From: an uncultured Microbacteriaceae bacterium
GTDB taxonomy: Bacteria; Actinomycetota; Actinomycetes; Actinomycetales; Microbacteriaceae
NCBI GenBank assembly: GCA_946481135.1
Contig: CAMLMQ010000008.1
Location: forward strand, 1 to 39,077
Length of the DNA: 39,077 nt
Reading direction: 5' to 3'
A program made the translations under genes and the position numbers. Shown in pieces: positions 15,700-25,105 of this stretch; position 1 is the first letter of the stretch; every line of letters starts with the position of its first letter. The notes below the pieces were generated by a model. The model did no database searches and had not been told where the DNA came from. It saw only the letters and a program-made list of their open reading frames with translations.

Positions 15700-16928
15700 A
15701 CCACGCCCGCGTCGCGCAGACCCGCGATCCGGTCGGGCGCGTAGCCGAGGAGCCCCCCGAGGATGTCGTCGGTCTGCTCGCCGAGGCGCGGAGCCGGGCG
15801 GTCGAGAGCGGCCTCGCTCTCGCTGAAGTGGATCGGCATCCCGGATGCCCACAGCTCCTCGTCGACGTCGTAGGAGGGGTGCCGCAGCCGCACGATGTCG
15901 CCTCGCCGCTGCACGAGCGGATCGCGCACGGCGTCGGCGATGCTGCGCACGGGTGCCGCGGGGGCCCCGTGCCGCTCGAGCGCCGCGACGGCCTCGGCGA
16001 CCGTCCGCTCGGCGGCCCACACCCCGATGAGGGCGTGGAGCTCGTCGGCGTGGGTGACCCGCTCGTCGCGCCCGCGGAAGCGCGGGTCGGCGGCGAGGTC
16101 GGCGCGTTCCATCGCCGCGAACACTCCGGCCGCGAACTGGTCGGTCGGACCGCACAGCGCGAACCATCCGTCGCGCGCCGCGAACGTGCCGAACGGGGCG
16201 AGCCGCGGGACGAAGTCGCCCGTGCGGGTCGGCAGCCCGAGCCGCTCGAAGGCGTCGAACGGCTCGCACGCGACGAGCGAGGTGAGGGCTCCGAGCATCG
16301 AGACGTCGACGTGCTGACCGCGGCCCGTGCGCCGCGCCTCGAGCAGGGCCGCGAGCGTGCCGATGACCGCGAAGAGCGGCGCGGAGAGGTCGCCGATCGG
16401 CAGCCCGAAGCGCACGGGCGAGTCGTCGGGCTCCCCCGCCGTCATCATGACGCCGCTCAGGGCCTGCACGATCGTGTCCATCGCCTTGCCGCCGTCGGCA
16501 TCCGACCCGAATCCGGTGATCGACGTGTACACGAGGCGCTCGTTGAGCGACCGCACCGACGCGTAGTCGATGCCGAGCCGCGTCGTGACGCCCGCGCTGT
16601 AGTTCTCGACGAGCGCGTCCGCCCGGCCGATGAGGTCGCGCAGCACGTCGACGCCCTGCGGCGTCTTGAGGTCGAGGGTGATGCTCTCCTTGTTGCGACC
16701 GCGCAGCATCATCGACACCGACATGTCGTCGGGTCCCGAGCGCGCGCGGGCGAGACCCTGCGCGGTGACGTACGGCGAGTTCGTGCGCGAGCTGTCGCCG
16801 CCACGGTGGGGGTTCTCGATCTTGACGACGCGGGCGCCGAGGCCCGCGAGCAGCAGGGTCGCATAGGGGCCGGCGAGCGCGGTCGTGAGGTCGAGGACGG
16901 TCACGCCCTCGAGCGGTCGGGTGGTCAT
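15696..16928 (-). CDS. Class III CoA-transferase (CaiB/BaiF family)
   Basis: The 410-residue enzyme moves CoA between carboxylic acids. Family hallmarks are 'LEGVTVLDLTTALAGPYATLLLAGLGARVVKIENP' at the N-terminus, 'NKESITLDLKTPQG', 'VENYSAGV', 'AMDTIVQALSGVM' with catalytic Asp151, 'RFGLPIGDLSAPLFAVIGTLAALLEARRTGRGQHVDVSM', and a C-terminal acceptor domain. GGAGG lies ten bases before the ATG at 16928. It is directly upstream of, and coupled to, the two dehydratase-like subunits. The same order (FldA-type CoA-transferase then dehydratase subunits) is known for aryl-lactate dehydration in anaerobes. That supports a role in making the CoA ester they act on. The acid used is unknown. Confidence 0.93.
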   Translation of the reverse strand: MTTRPLEGVTVLDLTTALAGPYATLLLAGLGARVVKIENPHRGGDSSRTNSPYVTAQGLARARSGPDDMSVSMMLRGRNKESITLDLKTPQGVDVLRDLIGRADALVENYSAGVTTRLGIDYASVRSLNERLVYTSITGFGSDADGGKAMDTIVQALSGVMMTAGEPDDSPVRFGLPIGDLSAPLFAVIGTLAALLEARRTGRGQHVDVSMLGALTSLVACEPFDAFERLGLPTRTGDFVPRLAPFGTFAARDGWFALCGPTDQFAAGVFAAMERADLAADPRFRGRDERVTHADELHALIGVWAAERTVAEAVAALERHGAPAAPVRSIADAVRDPLVQRRGDIVRLRHPSYDVDEELWASGMPIHFSESEAALDRPAPRLGEQTDDILGGLLGYAPDRIAGLRDAGVV

Positions 16929-16935
16929 GTCCGCG

Positions 16936-17466
16936 TCACCTCCCCGGGCCGTCGGGCCGGGGGACGCGGCCCGCGCGGCGGTCGGCGGCCGCGGCTTCGG
17001 CCTCGTCGTCGCCGAACCATCCACCGTGGATCGTCTCGGCCATGCCGAGCAGGTTCTCGCGCAGGCGTTCTCGCTCGGCGGTCGAGAGGTCGGCCATCGA
17101 GCGGTCCTGCATGTCGCGCAGGTCGCGGCGGACGCGCTCGAGCAGGTCCCAGCCGCCCTCGGTGAGCGAGACGAGCCGCACGCGCTTGTTCGAGGGATGC
17201 GCGCCCGACTCGACGAGACCGCCGGCGAGCAGCCGCGTGACGAGCTGGTGGCTCGCCTGCGGCGTCATGAACGAGCGCTGGGCGAGCTGCGCCGACGACA
17301 TCGGCACCCCCTCGCCGAGCACGAGCAGCAGGTTGATCTCGGCGGCCGTCACCCCTTCGCGCCAGGCGATGTCCTCGCACGCCCGCGTGTAGGAGCGGGA
17401 GAGACGCATGACGAGGTGGTAGACCTCGTCGTTCGCGGGCGCGCCGCGCTCGTCGGGCGCGCTCAT
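16936..17466 (-). CDS. MarR-family transcriptional regulator
   Basis: This 176-residue protein has the MarR winged helix: 'WREGVTAAEINLLLVLGEGVPMSSAQLAQRSFMTPQASHQLVTRLLAGGLVES' followed by the wing 'HPSNKRVRLVSLTEGGWDLLERV'. Long flanking helices for dimerisation and an Ala/Asp-rich charged tail complete it. The start overlaps the hydrolase stop (ATGA) and the CoA-transferase follows after 7 bp. The gene therefore lies inside the transporter-CoA operon and not divergent from it. MarR proteins often sense aromatic acids or their CoA esters, so it may respond to a pathway intermediate. Its binding site is not evident. Confidence 0.9.
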   Translation of the reverse strand: MSAPDERGAPANDEVYHLVMRLSRSYTRACEDIAWREGVTAAEINLLLVLGEGVPMSSAQLAQRSFMTPQASHQLVTRLLAGGLVESGAHPSNKRVRLVSLTEGGWDLLERVRRDLRDMQDRSMADLSTAERERLRENLLGMAETIHGGWFGDDEAEAAAADRRAGRVPRPDGPGR

Positions 17467-18338
17467 CGGACGTACGCCGCCGACACGATGCCGTCGGGGG
17501 GCACGGCGATGCCCGCCCGCTCGTCGAACCAGAGGGCGACCTCGCGCGCGAGCCGCGCGGGACTCTCGCCCGCCATCATGTGCCCCTCGTCTTCCCAGAA
17601 CACGGCCTTCGCACCGCGCACCGAGGTGACGCCGCGCAGCGACGACGCCGGGCTGATGACCCCGTCCCGCATCCCCGCGAGGATGAGGGTCGGCACGGTC
17701 ACGCCGCGGAGCACCTCGACGAGGGCGTCGTCGGTGAGCGCGTCGGGGAAGGGTTTGCCCTGGTTGATGGCCGCCTCCAGTTCGTCCTGGTCGGCTAGCC
17801 GCTGAGCGGCCCGGTCCATCATGTACTCCCGGCGCTCCTGGCGCAACGGGTCGTCGGTCCAGCCGGCGAGCTTGGCGAACTGCTCGCGCACGACGGCCGC
17901 GTCGTGGCGGTTCGCCTGCACGATCGCGCGGCTCTGCGAGCTCGCGGTGCCGCCCTCGCGGTCGTGCGGCGTGCCGACGACCGAGACGAGGCCGACGAGC
18001 CGCTCGGGATGCCGCACGGCGAGGTGCCAGCCGATGCCCGCCCCGTGCGAGACGCCCGTGTAGTAGAAGCGGTCGATGCCGAGCGCGTCGGCGACTCGGC
18101 AGACGTCGTCGGCCCAGAGGTTGAGCCAGCCCTCCGCGGGACGCTCGGCGACGCGGCTCGAGCGCCCGTAGCCGCGCGCCTGGATCTGGATGACGCGGCG
18201 GTCGACGGGAGCGCTCGCGAGGATCTCGGGGTAGCCGCCGGATTCGAACGACATCGCGCTCGCGAGCACGGGCTCGCGCGCGTCGTCGCCGAACTCGTCG
18301 TACCAGAGGCGCGCGTCGTCGAGGTCGAGGTGAGGCAT
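17463..18338 (-). CDS. Alpha/beta hydrolase
   Basis: A 291-residue alpha/beta-hydrolase-fold enzyme, cytoplasmic (no signal peptide). The nucleophile elbow GVSHGAG puts catalytic Ser at residue 97; the acid is Asp225 in AGMRDG and the base His253 in DEGHMM. 'QARGYGRSSR' is the usual loop before the cap. This class includes esterases, lactonases and C-C hydrolases; the spacing does not separate them. It sits between the transport genes and the MarR/CoA-transferase genes of the same operon, with an 18-bp gap upstream and a 4-bp overlap downstream. It is a good candidate for freeing a carboxylic acid from the imported compound before CoA transfer. Confidence 0.88.
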   Translation of the reverse strand: MPHLDLDDARLWYDEFGDDAREPVLASAMSFESGGYPEILASAPVDRRVIQIQARGYGRSSRVAERPAEGWLNLWADDVCRVADALGIDRFYYTGVSHGAGIGWHLAVRHPERLVGLVSVVGTPHDREGGTASSQSRAIVQANRHDAAVVREQFAKLAGWTDDPLRQERREYMMDRAAQRLADQDELEAAINQGKPFPDALTDDALVEVLRGVTVPTLILAGMRDGVISPASSLRGVTSVRGAKAVFWEDEGHMMAGESPARLAREVALWFDERAGIAVPPDGIVSAAYVR

Positions 18339-18356
18339 GGTTCTACTTTCTGCGGG

Positions 18357-19142
18357 TCAGGAGCCGGTGGGCCGGCGGTCGAGTCGGGGTGCCGCCTCGA
18401 TCAGCCGGACGGTGTAGGGGTCGTGCGGCGCGGTGAGAACGCGCTCGGCGGGGCCGCGTTCGACGACGCGGCCGTCGCGCAGCACGATCAGGTCGTCGGA
18501 GATCTGGCGCACGATCGCGAGGTCGTGGGAGATGAACAGCAGCGCGAGGCCGAGCTCGCGCTGGAGGCTCGTCAGCAGGTTCATGACCTCGGCCTGCACG
18601 GAGAGGTCGAGGGCGCTCACGGGCTCGTCGCACACGAGGAAGCGGGGCTGGGTCATGAGCGCCCGCGCGACGGCGATGCGCTGCCGCTGCCCCCCGGAGA
18701 ACTGCGCCGGGTAGCGGTCCATCGCGGTCGCGCCGAGGCCGACGCGGTCGAGCAGTTCGATCGCCCGCGCGCGGGCGGCGGCGGGATCCATGCCGTGGGC
18801 GGAGGCGGGCTCCAGCAGGCTCCGGCCGATCGTCATGAGCGGGTCGAGCGAGCTGTACGGGTCTTGGAAGACGACCTGCCGCTCCCGCCCGAGACGGCGC
18901 CGCTCGGCCCGGCTGAGCTCGACGGTCGTGCGCCCGTCGAACGCGATGCGGCCCGCGGCGGCGGGCACGAGGCCGAGCACCGCCATGCCGATCGTCGTCT
19001 TGCCGGATCCCGATTCGCCGACGAGGCCGAGCGTCTGCCCCGGCGCGATCTCGAACGAGACCTCGTGCACGGCGCGCGTGCGGCGACGACCCGAGCCGTA
19101 GTCGACGGCGAGGTCCTCGACCGTGAGGATGGGGGCGCTCAT
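18357..19142 (-). CDS. Oligopeptide-type ABC transporter ATPase (OppF/DppF-like), module 2
   Basis: A 261-residue ATPase with Walker [10 protein letters not shown], 'VFQDPYSSLDPLMTIG', signature FSGGQRQRIAVARAL and Walker B FLVCDEPVSALD, followed by the H-loop 'LLFISHDLAIV'. The start at 19142 overlaps the stop of the permease-ATPase fusion (ATGA). It corresponds to the module 1 ATPase at 2865-3683 in position and type but keeps the canonical Pro in the Walker B region. It would pair with the ATPase half of the fusion upstream. Confidence 0.9.
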   Translation of the reverse strand: MSAPILTVEDLAVDYGSGRRRTRAVHEVSFEIAPGQTLGLVGESGSGKTTIGMAVLGLVPAAAGRIAFDGRTTVELSRAERRRLGRERQVVFQDPYSSLDPLMTIGRSLLEPASAHGMDPAAARARAIELLDRVGLGATAMDRYPAQFSGGQRQRIAVARALMTQPRFLVCDEPVSALDLSVQAEVMNLLTSLQRELGLALLFISHDLAIVRQISDDLIVLRDGRVVERGPAERVLTAPHDPYTVRLIEAAPRLDRRPTGS

Positions 19143-21013
19143 CCGCGCACCGCCACGAGCTCGGGGATGCGGATGCAGCGACTGCGCCGCTCGTCGTCGA
19201 GCGCGACGACGGGGATCGGGGCGGCACGGCACTCGTCGGTCGCGAGCGGGCAGCGGGCCGCGAACCGGCATCCGACGGGCCAGTCCGCGGGCGACGGCAC
19301 GACGCCGCCGATCGTCGGCAGGATCGCGCCGCGCGTGACGCCCGACGGGTTGGAGTCGAGCAGGCCCCGCGTGTACGGGTGGCGGGGCTCGTCGATCATC
19401 TGCGGCAGTGGAGCGGTCTCGACGACCTGACCGGCGTACATGACGATCGCACGCTGGCAGGTCTCGGCGACGACACCCCAGTCGTGGGTGACGAGGATGA
19501 CCGACATCCCGTCGGCCTGCATCGACGTGAGCAGGTCGAGGATCTCGGCCTGCACCGTGACGTCGAGGGCGGTCGTCGGCTCGTCGGCGACGAGCAGGCG
19601 CGGGCGTCCGGCGAGGGCGCGGGCGATCGCGACGCGCTGCGCCATGCCGCCCGAGACCTGGTGCGGGTAGCTGTCGTAGACGCGCTGCGGGTCTTTGAGA
19701 CGCACGGCGGCGAGCAGCTCGAGCGCCCGCTCGCGCGCCTGCGCCTTCGAGCAGCGGTCGTGGTGGCGGATCGCCTCGACGAGCTGCCACCCGATGCGGA
19801 ACGACGGGTCGAGCGCGACCATCGGTTCCTGCGAGATGAACGCGATGCCCGAGCCGCGCACCGCCTCGACGGCGGCGGGATCGTCGACGAGCTCGACGCC
19901 CTCGAACCGCACGGAGCCGGCGGTGATGCGCCCGCCCTCGCCGAGCAGCCCGAGGATGCCGAGGGCGGTGACCGTCTTGCCGCTGCCGGACTCGCCGACG
20001 AGGCCGACGAACTCGCCGCGGCGCACGTCGAACGACGCCCCGTCGACGACCGTCGTGGCTTCGGCGCCGGTGCCGTAGGTGATCGTGAGGCCGCGCACCG
20101 ACAGCAGCGCACTCTCGTCGCGCGGCAGCTCCTCGACGGGGCCGACCACGACCTGGTCGCCGCCGGACGACGACCGCATCGCACCGACCCGCTCGGCCGC
20201 GGCATCCCGGATGCAGTCGCCGAGGAGGCCGAGGGCGAGCGTCGCGACGGCGATGACGCCGCCCGTCGGCACGAACATCCAGGGGTGGGTGGCGAGCATC
20301 GTCGACGCCTCGGCCACCATCCCGCCCCACGTGGGCGCGGGCGGCGGCGGACCGAACGCGAGGAACGACAGGCCGGTCTGGATGCCGAGGGTCGCCGCCG
20401 CGAAGAGCGACGACTGCACGAGGATGACGCCCTTGGCGTGCGGCAGCACGTGACGCCGCATGATGGTCGTCGCGCGCACCCCCGACACGACGGCGGCGGA
20501 GACGAAGAGCTCACGCCGCACGGCGAGCACGCCGCTGCGGAAGATGCGGGTGAAGACGCTCGACGCGAGCGCGCCGACGGAGATCATCGCGGCGGTCATG
20601 CTCGAGTTGAAGATGGCGAGCGTCGCGAGGGTGATGATGATGCCGGGGATCGCCATCATGATGTCGATGACGCCGAGCACGATGCGGTCGAAGAGCCCGC
20701 CGAGGTAGGCCGTGAGCACGCCGAACGGCACGGCGATGACGAGCATGACGCCGAGCGCCTGCGCGACGCCGAAGAGCGACTCGCGGCCGCCCCACATGAG
20801 TCGGCTGAGGATGTCGCGGCCGAGCGCGTCGGTGCCGAGCAGGTGCGCGGCGCTCGGCCCCTGCCGCGACGAGGCGACGTCCTGCACGATCGGGTCGTAC
20901 GGGGCGAGCACGGGCGCGAGCACGGCCGCGCCGACGAGCACCGCGAGCACGATGAGCGACACGACGGCGACGGGGTTGCGCAGCAGGCGCAGGGTGAGCG
21001 AGTTGCCCCTCAT
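19139..21013 (-). CDS. Fused permease-ATPase of a peptide-type ABC importer (DppC-DppD), module 2
   Basis: The 624-residue protein has an N-terminal DppC-like permease (first helix '[27 protein letters not shown]', '[20 protein letters not shown]', then the coupling loop '[14 protein letters not shown]') and, after about residue 290, a DppD-like ATPase. The ATPase carries Walker A GESGSGKT, signature [15 protein letters not shown], Walker [13 protein letters not shown] and the Cys-containing C-terminal tail '[15 protein letters not shown]'. ATG 21013 overlaps the upstream permease stop. The same subunit fusion occurs in module 1, so it was probably present in their common ancestor. Confidence 0.9.
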   Translation of the reverse strand: MRGNSLTLRLLRNPVAVVSLIVLAVLVGAAVLAPVLAPYDPIVQDVASSRQGPSAAHLLGTDALGRDILSRLMWGGRESLFGVAQALGVMLVIAVPFGVLTAYLGGLFDRIVLGVIDIMMAIPGIIITLATLAIFNSSMTAAMISVGALASSVFTRIFRSGVLAVRRELFVSAAVVSGVRATTIMRRHVLPHAKGVILVQSSLFAAATLGIQTGLSFLAFGPPPPAPTWGGMVAEASTMLATHPWMFVPTGGVIAVATLALGLLGDCIRDAAAERVGAMRSSSGGDQVVVGPVEELPRDESALLSVRGLTITYGTGAEATTVVDGASFDVRRGEFVGLVGESGSGKTVTALGILGLLGEGGRITAGSVRFEGVELVDDPAAVEAVRGSGIAFISQEPMVALDPSFRIGWQLVEAIRHHDRCSKAQARERALELLAAVRLKDPQRVYDSYPHQVSGGMAQRVAIARALAGRPRLLVADEPTTALDVTVQAEILDLLTSMQADGMSVILVTHDWGVVAETCQRAIVMYAGQVVETAPLPQMIDEPRHPYTRGLLDSNPSGVTRGAILPTIGGVVPSPADWPVGCRFAARCPLATDECRAAPIPVVALDDERRSRCIRIPELVAVRG

Positions 21014-21954
21014 CGGGCGTGCCTCACCTTCGGGTTGAGCAGCGCGTACGCCACCTCGACGAGCAGGTTGATGACGATCACGATGATCGCGAAGCACACG
21101 CCGACGCCGAGCACGACGGAGAGGTCGTGGCGGGTCGTCGCGCCGACGACGAGGCTGCCGAGGCCGGGCAGCACGAAGACGTTCTCGATGAAGACGGCGC
21201 CGCTGAGCGCCCCGACCGCGACGACGCCGATGAGGGTCGTCGTCGGCACCGACGCGTTGCGCAGCACGTGCACGAGCAGGATGCGCCGCCGGGGGATGCC
21301 GGTCGCGCGCAGCAGCCGCACGTAGTCGCGCGCGAGCACGTCGCGGGCCGAGTCGCGCATCTGCTTCGCGACGATCGTGATGCCGCCGATCGACGCGGCT
21401 GCGATGGGCAAGACCATCGACCACGCCCACCCCGACAGCGACGTCGTCGGGGCGATGTAGCCGGTCGCGGGGAAGAGTCGGATGTTGACCGCGAACAGCA
21501 GCACGAACACGATCGCGATCCAGAAGCTCGGCAGCGCGAAGCCGATGAGCGACACGACGTCGAGCGCGCGTCCGAGCCAGCCGCCCTTGACGGCGCTCAG
21601 CAGACCGAGGGCGATGCCGAAGACGGCGATGACGAGCGTCGTGCCGGCCATGAGCGTGAAGGTCACCCCCGCGCGCAGCAGCAGCAGCTTGAGCACGGGC
21701 TCGCCGCTGTAGATCGACGTACCGAGGTCGCCGCGCAGCAGGCCGAGCATCCACTCGCCGTACTGCTCCCACAGGGGCCGGTCGAGCCCGAGCTGCTCGC
21801 GCAGCCGCTCGACCGACTCCGGGGTGGCGAACTCGCCGAGGATCGTGCGGGCCGGGTCACCGGGGATGAGGGACATGAGCACGAAGATCGTGAGCGTCGA
21901 GACGAGCACGAGCACGACCGACAACGCGAGTCGCCGCAGGATGAGCGTCAGCAT
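21010..21954 (-). CDS. Peptide-type ABC transporter permease (DppB-like), module 2
   Basis: This 314-residue membrane protein has the DppB layout: first helix 'LALSVVLVLVSTLTIFVLMSLIPGDP', 'LGLDRPLWEQYGEW', 'GDLGTSIYSGEPV', about five more helices and the coupling segment 'YVRLLRATGIPRRRILLVHVLRNA'. It is 45 bp downstream of binding protein 2 and overlaps the fusion gene by 4 bp. It closely parallels the module 1 permease. Confidence 0.92.
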   Translation of the reverse strand: MLTLILRRLALSVVLVLVSTLTIFVLMSLIPGDPARTILGEFATPESVERLREQLGLDRPLWEQYGEWMLGLLRGDLGTSIYSGEPVLKLLLLRAGVTFTLMAGTTLVIAVFGIALGLLSAVKGGWLGRALDVVSLIGFALPSFWIAIVFVLLFAVNIRLFPATGYIAPTTSLSGWAWSMVLPIAAASIGGITIVAKQMRDSARDVLARDYVRLLRATGIPRRRILLVHVLRNASVPTTTLIGVVAVGALSGAVFIENVFVLPGLGSLVVGATTRHDLSVVLGVGVCFAIIVIVINLLVEVAYALLNPKVRHAR

Positions 21955-21999
21955 GTCTGTCCTCCTTCCTTACTTCCGGTTCCCGGCCCGCACGCGCAC

Positions 22000-23571
22000 T
22001 CAGCGGGCGGGGTGCCAGGCGTACTCGGCCGAGGGCCCGATGGGCATCGGGTTCGGGTTGAGCACGCTCGCGACCACATTCTCCACATCGGGCGACACGT
22101 AGAAGACCGAGTCGGTCGCGACGAGCGGGATGAACCACGCGAGCTCGTTCGAGTACTCGGTGATCTGCTCCTGCACCGCGAGCTGCTCCTCGGGCGTGCC
22201 GCGCAGCGCGTCGGCCTGCAGCTCGGCGAGCTGCGGGTCGGACACGTTGAACGAGTTGAGGAAGCCGGGCCCGTTGAAGCGGCCGACGTACTCGGACGCC
22301 TTCGAGCCGACGATCGGCCACAGCAGCGCCGAGTACTGCGCGGTGCCCGCGGTGCCGATGAACGTCGGCACGTCGGGCTCGACCTGCAGCTGCACGTCGA
22401 TGCCGAGCTCGCCGAAGTTGGCGATCATCGTCTGCGCGATGAGCGACTGCCCGTCGAGCACGCCCTCGCTGAGGATGGTCAGCGAGAAGCCGTCGGGGAA
22501 CTCCGACTGCGCCATGAGGTCCTTCGCGGCCTCGAGGTCGAAGTCGAATCCGAAGCCGTCGAGGTTGCCGGGGACGCCGGCGTTCGAGACCTGCCCGTTC
22601 GGGTGCGTGAAGTCGGCGCCGCGCGCCTCGGCGATCGCCTCGCGGTCGATCGCGAGCGCCATCGCCTGCCGCACGTTCGGGTCGGCGAGGGCCGGGGTGA
22701 GGGTGCCCTCGCGGTCGACGATCACGAGACCCCAGTTGAAGAAGGGCGCGGTGAGCACCTCGAGGCCGCCGTCGGTCGCCTGCTGCGCCGTCGCGGGGTT
22801 GCCCGACGCGAAGTCGACCTGGCCGGTCGTGGCCGCGGAGACGACGGCGTTGGGGTCGCCGATCACCTGCACGACGATGCGCTCGTACTGCTGCGCGTCG
22901 GTGTTCCAGTACTCCTCGTTGCGGTCGTAGACGTAGCTCGACTCGGCCACCGACTCGTCGGGGTTGTACCGGTACTGGCCGGCGCCGTTCATGCTCGTGA
23001 GCAGCGCGTCGGGGTCGGCGAGACCCTCGGGGCCGATGATGTTGCCGAACATGAAGCCCTGCGACAGGCGAGTCGGGCCGTCGGGGAAGGGCGACTCGTA
23101 CGTGATGAGCACGGTGTCGTCGTCGACCGCCTCGACCGACTCGACGGGGCCGGCTTCGCCGACGCTCGGGCCGCCCGCCTCGAGGAAGTAGTTCATCGAC
23201 GCGACGACGGCCTCGGCATCCACCTCGGATCCGTCGTGGAACGTGACGCCCTCGCGCAGCGTGAGCTCGAGCTGGGTGTTGTCCTCGTCGAGGAACTCCC
23301 ACTCGGTCGCGAGGTCGGGCACGAGTTCGCCCTCACCGGTCATGTAGATGAGCGGGTCGTAGGCGAGGTAGGTGAAGACGGTGCTGCCGCCCGTGCCCGC
23401 GAGTGCGGGGTTGAGGCTGATGGGGGGACCCTGGAACTGGATGGTGAGGAGATCCCCGCGCTCGGAGGTCTCCCCGCCGGGGGCGGTGGTGCAGGATGCG
23501 AGGGCCACGACGACGGAGGTGGCCGCTGTGATCGTCACGGCTCGGCGGAGCCAAGACGGGATGCGAGGCAT
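22000..23571 (-). CDS. Family-5 solute-binding lipoprotein, module 2
   Basis: This 523-residue SBP_bac_5 protein has a lipoprotein signal ending in LASC with Cys27. Typical segments are 'AYDPLIYMTGEGELVPDLATEWEFL', 'LTLREGVTFHDGSEVDAEAVV', 'GAGQYRYNPDES' and 'VRQAMALAIDREAIAEA'. AGGAG lies five bases before the ATG. It heads an operon that continues through the transporter, a hydrolase, a MarR regulator and a CoA-transferase to the cysteine-free dehydratase-like pair. Binding protein 1 (6576-8168) is a recognisable paralogue. The promoter at 23618-23646 carries a palindromic site shared with the sugar-acid region, so the cargo may feed that pathway too. Confidence 0.92.
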   Translation of the reverse strand: MPRIPSWLRRAVTITAATSVVVALASCTTAPGGETSERGDLLTIQFQGPPISLNPALAGTGGSTVFTYLAYDPLIYMTGEGELVPDLATEWEFLDEDNTQLELTLREGVTFHDGSEVDAEAVVASMNYFLEAGGPSVGEAGPVESVEAVDDDTVLITYESPFPDGPTRLSQGFMFGNIIGPEGLADPDALLTSMNGAGQYRYNPDESVAESSYVYDRNEEYWNTDAQQYERIVVQVIGDPNAVVSAATTGQVDFASGNPATAQQATDGGLEVLTAPFFNWGLVIVDREGTLTPALADPNVRQAMALAIDREAIAEARGADFTHPNGQVSNAGVPGNLDGFGFDFDLEAAKDLMAQSEFPDGFSLTILSEGVLDGQSLIAQTMIANFGELGIDVQLQVEPDVPTFIGTAGTAQYSALLWPIVGSKASEYVGRFNGPGFLNSFNVSDPQLAELQADALRGTPEEQLAVQEQITEYSNELAWFIPLVATDSVFYVSPDVENVVASVLNPNPMPIGPSAEYAWHPAR

Positions 23572-23617
23572 GGTTGCTCCTTTGCAAGATACCGACGGGC
23601 GGCTGCCCGGCGACGAG

Positions 23618-23646
23618 AACTTATCAAGCCACCTGATATTCTGCAA
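23618..23646. promoter_or_regulatory. Module 2 promoter with GntR-type operator (site 1)
   Basis: On the minus strand, TTGCAG (23646-23641) and TAAGTT (23623-23618) are 17 bases apart and would drive the binding protein 2 operon. The spacer and part of the -10 are filled by ttatcaagccacctgatatt (23621-23640), with arms TATCA-N7-TGATA. Sixteen of its 20 bases match the site at 26261-26280. The divergent hydrolase gene (ATG 23668) could be controlled from the same site; TATTCT at 23637-23642 is a possible -10 for it. Confidence 0.55.
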
Positions 23647-23667
23647 ACTCCGACCCGGAGGACGACG

Positions 23668-25092
23668 ATGACTTCCCGCACCCCCCAGCTTCGACCCCTC
23701 GATGCGCCCGGCATCCCATTCGGCGCCGCCTGGTTGCCCGGCCTCGACACCCCCGGAGTCGGCGTCGACCTCGGGGCCGCCGGGTACGTCGAAGAGGAGT
23801 ACCTGCTCGACGGCCGCGCCGACACGTGGGCGAGCACCGACCGGGCGGGCCACCCGCACCGGGTCGAGCAGGCCGTGCCGTACCGCACGCGCCTGCTCGT
23901 GCGGCGCCCCGCCGACCCCGTGACGGCGAGCGGCGTGCTGCACCTCGAGCCGCTGCATCCCCACCGGGACGGGGGGCTCACGTGGCGCGCGGCCGCGTCG
24001 CACGTGCTGCGCACGGGCGACGCGTGGGCGGGCGTCACCGTCTACCCGCACCAGGCCGAGCTGCTGCGGGACCGACTCGCGCCCCCGCGGTACGGCGACC
24101 TGCTGCTTCCGCCGGGCGGACTGGAGTGGGAGATCCTCGCCGACGCCGCCGAGGCGCTGCGCGCCGGCGCGGTGCCGGGCCTCGTCGTCGACCGCACGAT
24201 CGTGTCGGGGTGGTCGGCCACGGGCAGCTTCGTGCGGGTCTTCGTGCGCGAGGGATTCGCCGCGCGCCGCCCGGGTCTCGTCGACGCGGCCGTCGTGTTC
24301 ATCTCGTCGGGCGGGCACGGCGAGGCGGGCTACCCGCGGCTCTCCCCCGCGAGCGCCCCGATCGCCGCCGACGACCCGCGGCGCACGATCGCGGGCGTCG
24401 GCATCCCGGTCGCCGAGGTGCTGAGCGAGACCGAGTCGGAGACGCACGAGCACCAGACGCGGCCCGACTCCGACGAAGCGGGCGACCGCTATCGGCTCTA
24501 CCAGGTCGCCGGCACCGCCCACATCGAGCCGTGGGACGGCGAGGTGCTCACGAACGTCGCGATGCTCGAGGCCGCGGGCCTCGCGTCGCCCGACGTGCGC
24601 GTCGTCGAGGAGCGCGGCGACGGACGGCTCGACCTCGTCGCGCGCGCGGTGCTGCAGCGGATGACCGAGTGGGTGCGCGACGACAGCGCCCCGCCGTCGG
24701 CCGGGCGCTTCTCGCATGCCGGACCGCCGCTCGAGGTCGGGCGCGCCCTCGCCCGGGATGCCGACGGCAACGTGCTCGGCGGCGTGCGCACCCCGTGGGT
24801 CGAGGCTCCCCTCGCCGCATACGCGCCGCACGGCACCTCCGTGTCCGAGGCGACGTGGGGCTCCGCGGGGGCACCGGTCGACGACCCGCGCATCGGCGCG
24901 TCGCTGACCGGCACGATGACGCGCTTCCCCGCCGATGTCGTGCGGGCGCGGTTCGGAGACGAGCGGGGATACGCGGAGGCGTTCACCGCCGCGACCGAGA
25001 GACTGCGGCGCGAGGGACTCGTGCTCGACGACGATGCGCGGGCACTGCTCGGCTCGATCCCCGCGCGGTGGCGCGCGGCGACCTCCGCCTAG
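23668..25092 (+). CDS. Alpha/beta hydrolase domain protein (Abhydrolase_10-like)
   Basis: A 474-residue protein whose pattern fits the large 'alpha/beta hydrolase domain' family found in actinobacterial catabolic clusters: 'EEEYLLDGRADTW' near the start, 'YRTRLLVRRPADP' and the nucleophile region 'IVSGWSATGSFVRVF', where the Ser of GWSATG would be catalytic. 'YRLYQVAGTAHI' carries a likely catalytic His. There is no signal peptide. GGAGG precedes the ATG by seven bases. It is transcribed alone, divergent from the binding protein 2 operon, with the palindromic site 1 between them. It converges on the CapA-like gene 2 with a 13-bp gap. The substrate is unknown, possibly an ester of the imported compound. 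Confidence 0.75.
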   Translation: MTSRTPQLRPLDAPGIPFGAAWLPGLDTPGVGVDLGAAGYVEEEYLLDGRADTWASTDRAGHPHRVEQAVPYRTRLLVRRPADPVTASGVLHLEPLHPHRDGGLTWRAAASHVLRTGDAWAGVTVYPHQAELLRDRLAPPRYGDLLLPPGGLEWEILADAAEALRAGAVPGLVVDRTIVSGWSATGSFVRVFVREGFAARRPGLVDAAVVFISSGGHGEAGYPRLSPASAPIAADDPRRTIAGVGIPVAEVLSETESETHEHQTRPDSDEAGDRYRLYQVAGTAHIEPWDGEVLTNVAMLEAAGLASPDVRVVEERGDGRLDLVARAVLQRMTEWVRDDSAPPSAGRFSHAGPPLEVGRALARDADGNVLGGVRTPWVEAPLAAYAPHGTSVSEATWGSAGAPVDDPRIGASLTGTMTRFPADVVRARFGDERGYAEAFTAATERLRREGLVLDDDARALLGSIPARWRAATSA

Positions 25093-25105
25093 ACACGCCC
25101 GGGGG

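Noticed and set aside
13451..16928. Standard anaerobic aryl-lactate or benzoyl-CoA type system
   Set aside because: Gene order is similar, but all cluster-binding cysteines are missing and no activator ATPase is present.
21019..25092. Very long plus-strand open frame (over 1,300 codons) opposite module 2 that runs into the alpha/beta hydrolase
   Set aside because: Only the last 474 codons from ATG 23668 look like protein. The rest is Arg/Asp/Glu/His-rich sequence antisense to clear permease and binding-protein genes, a by-product of GC-rich codon use.
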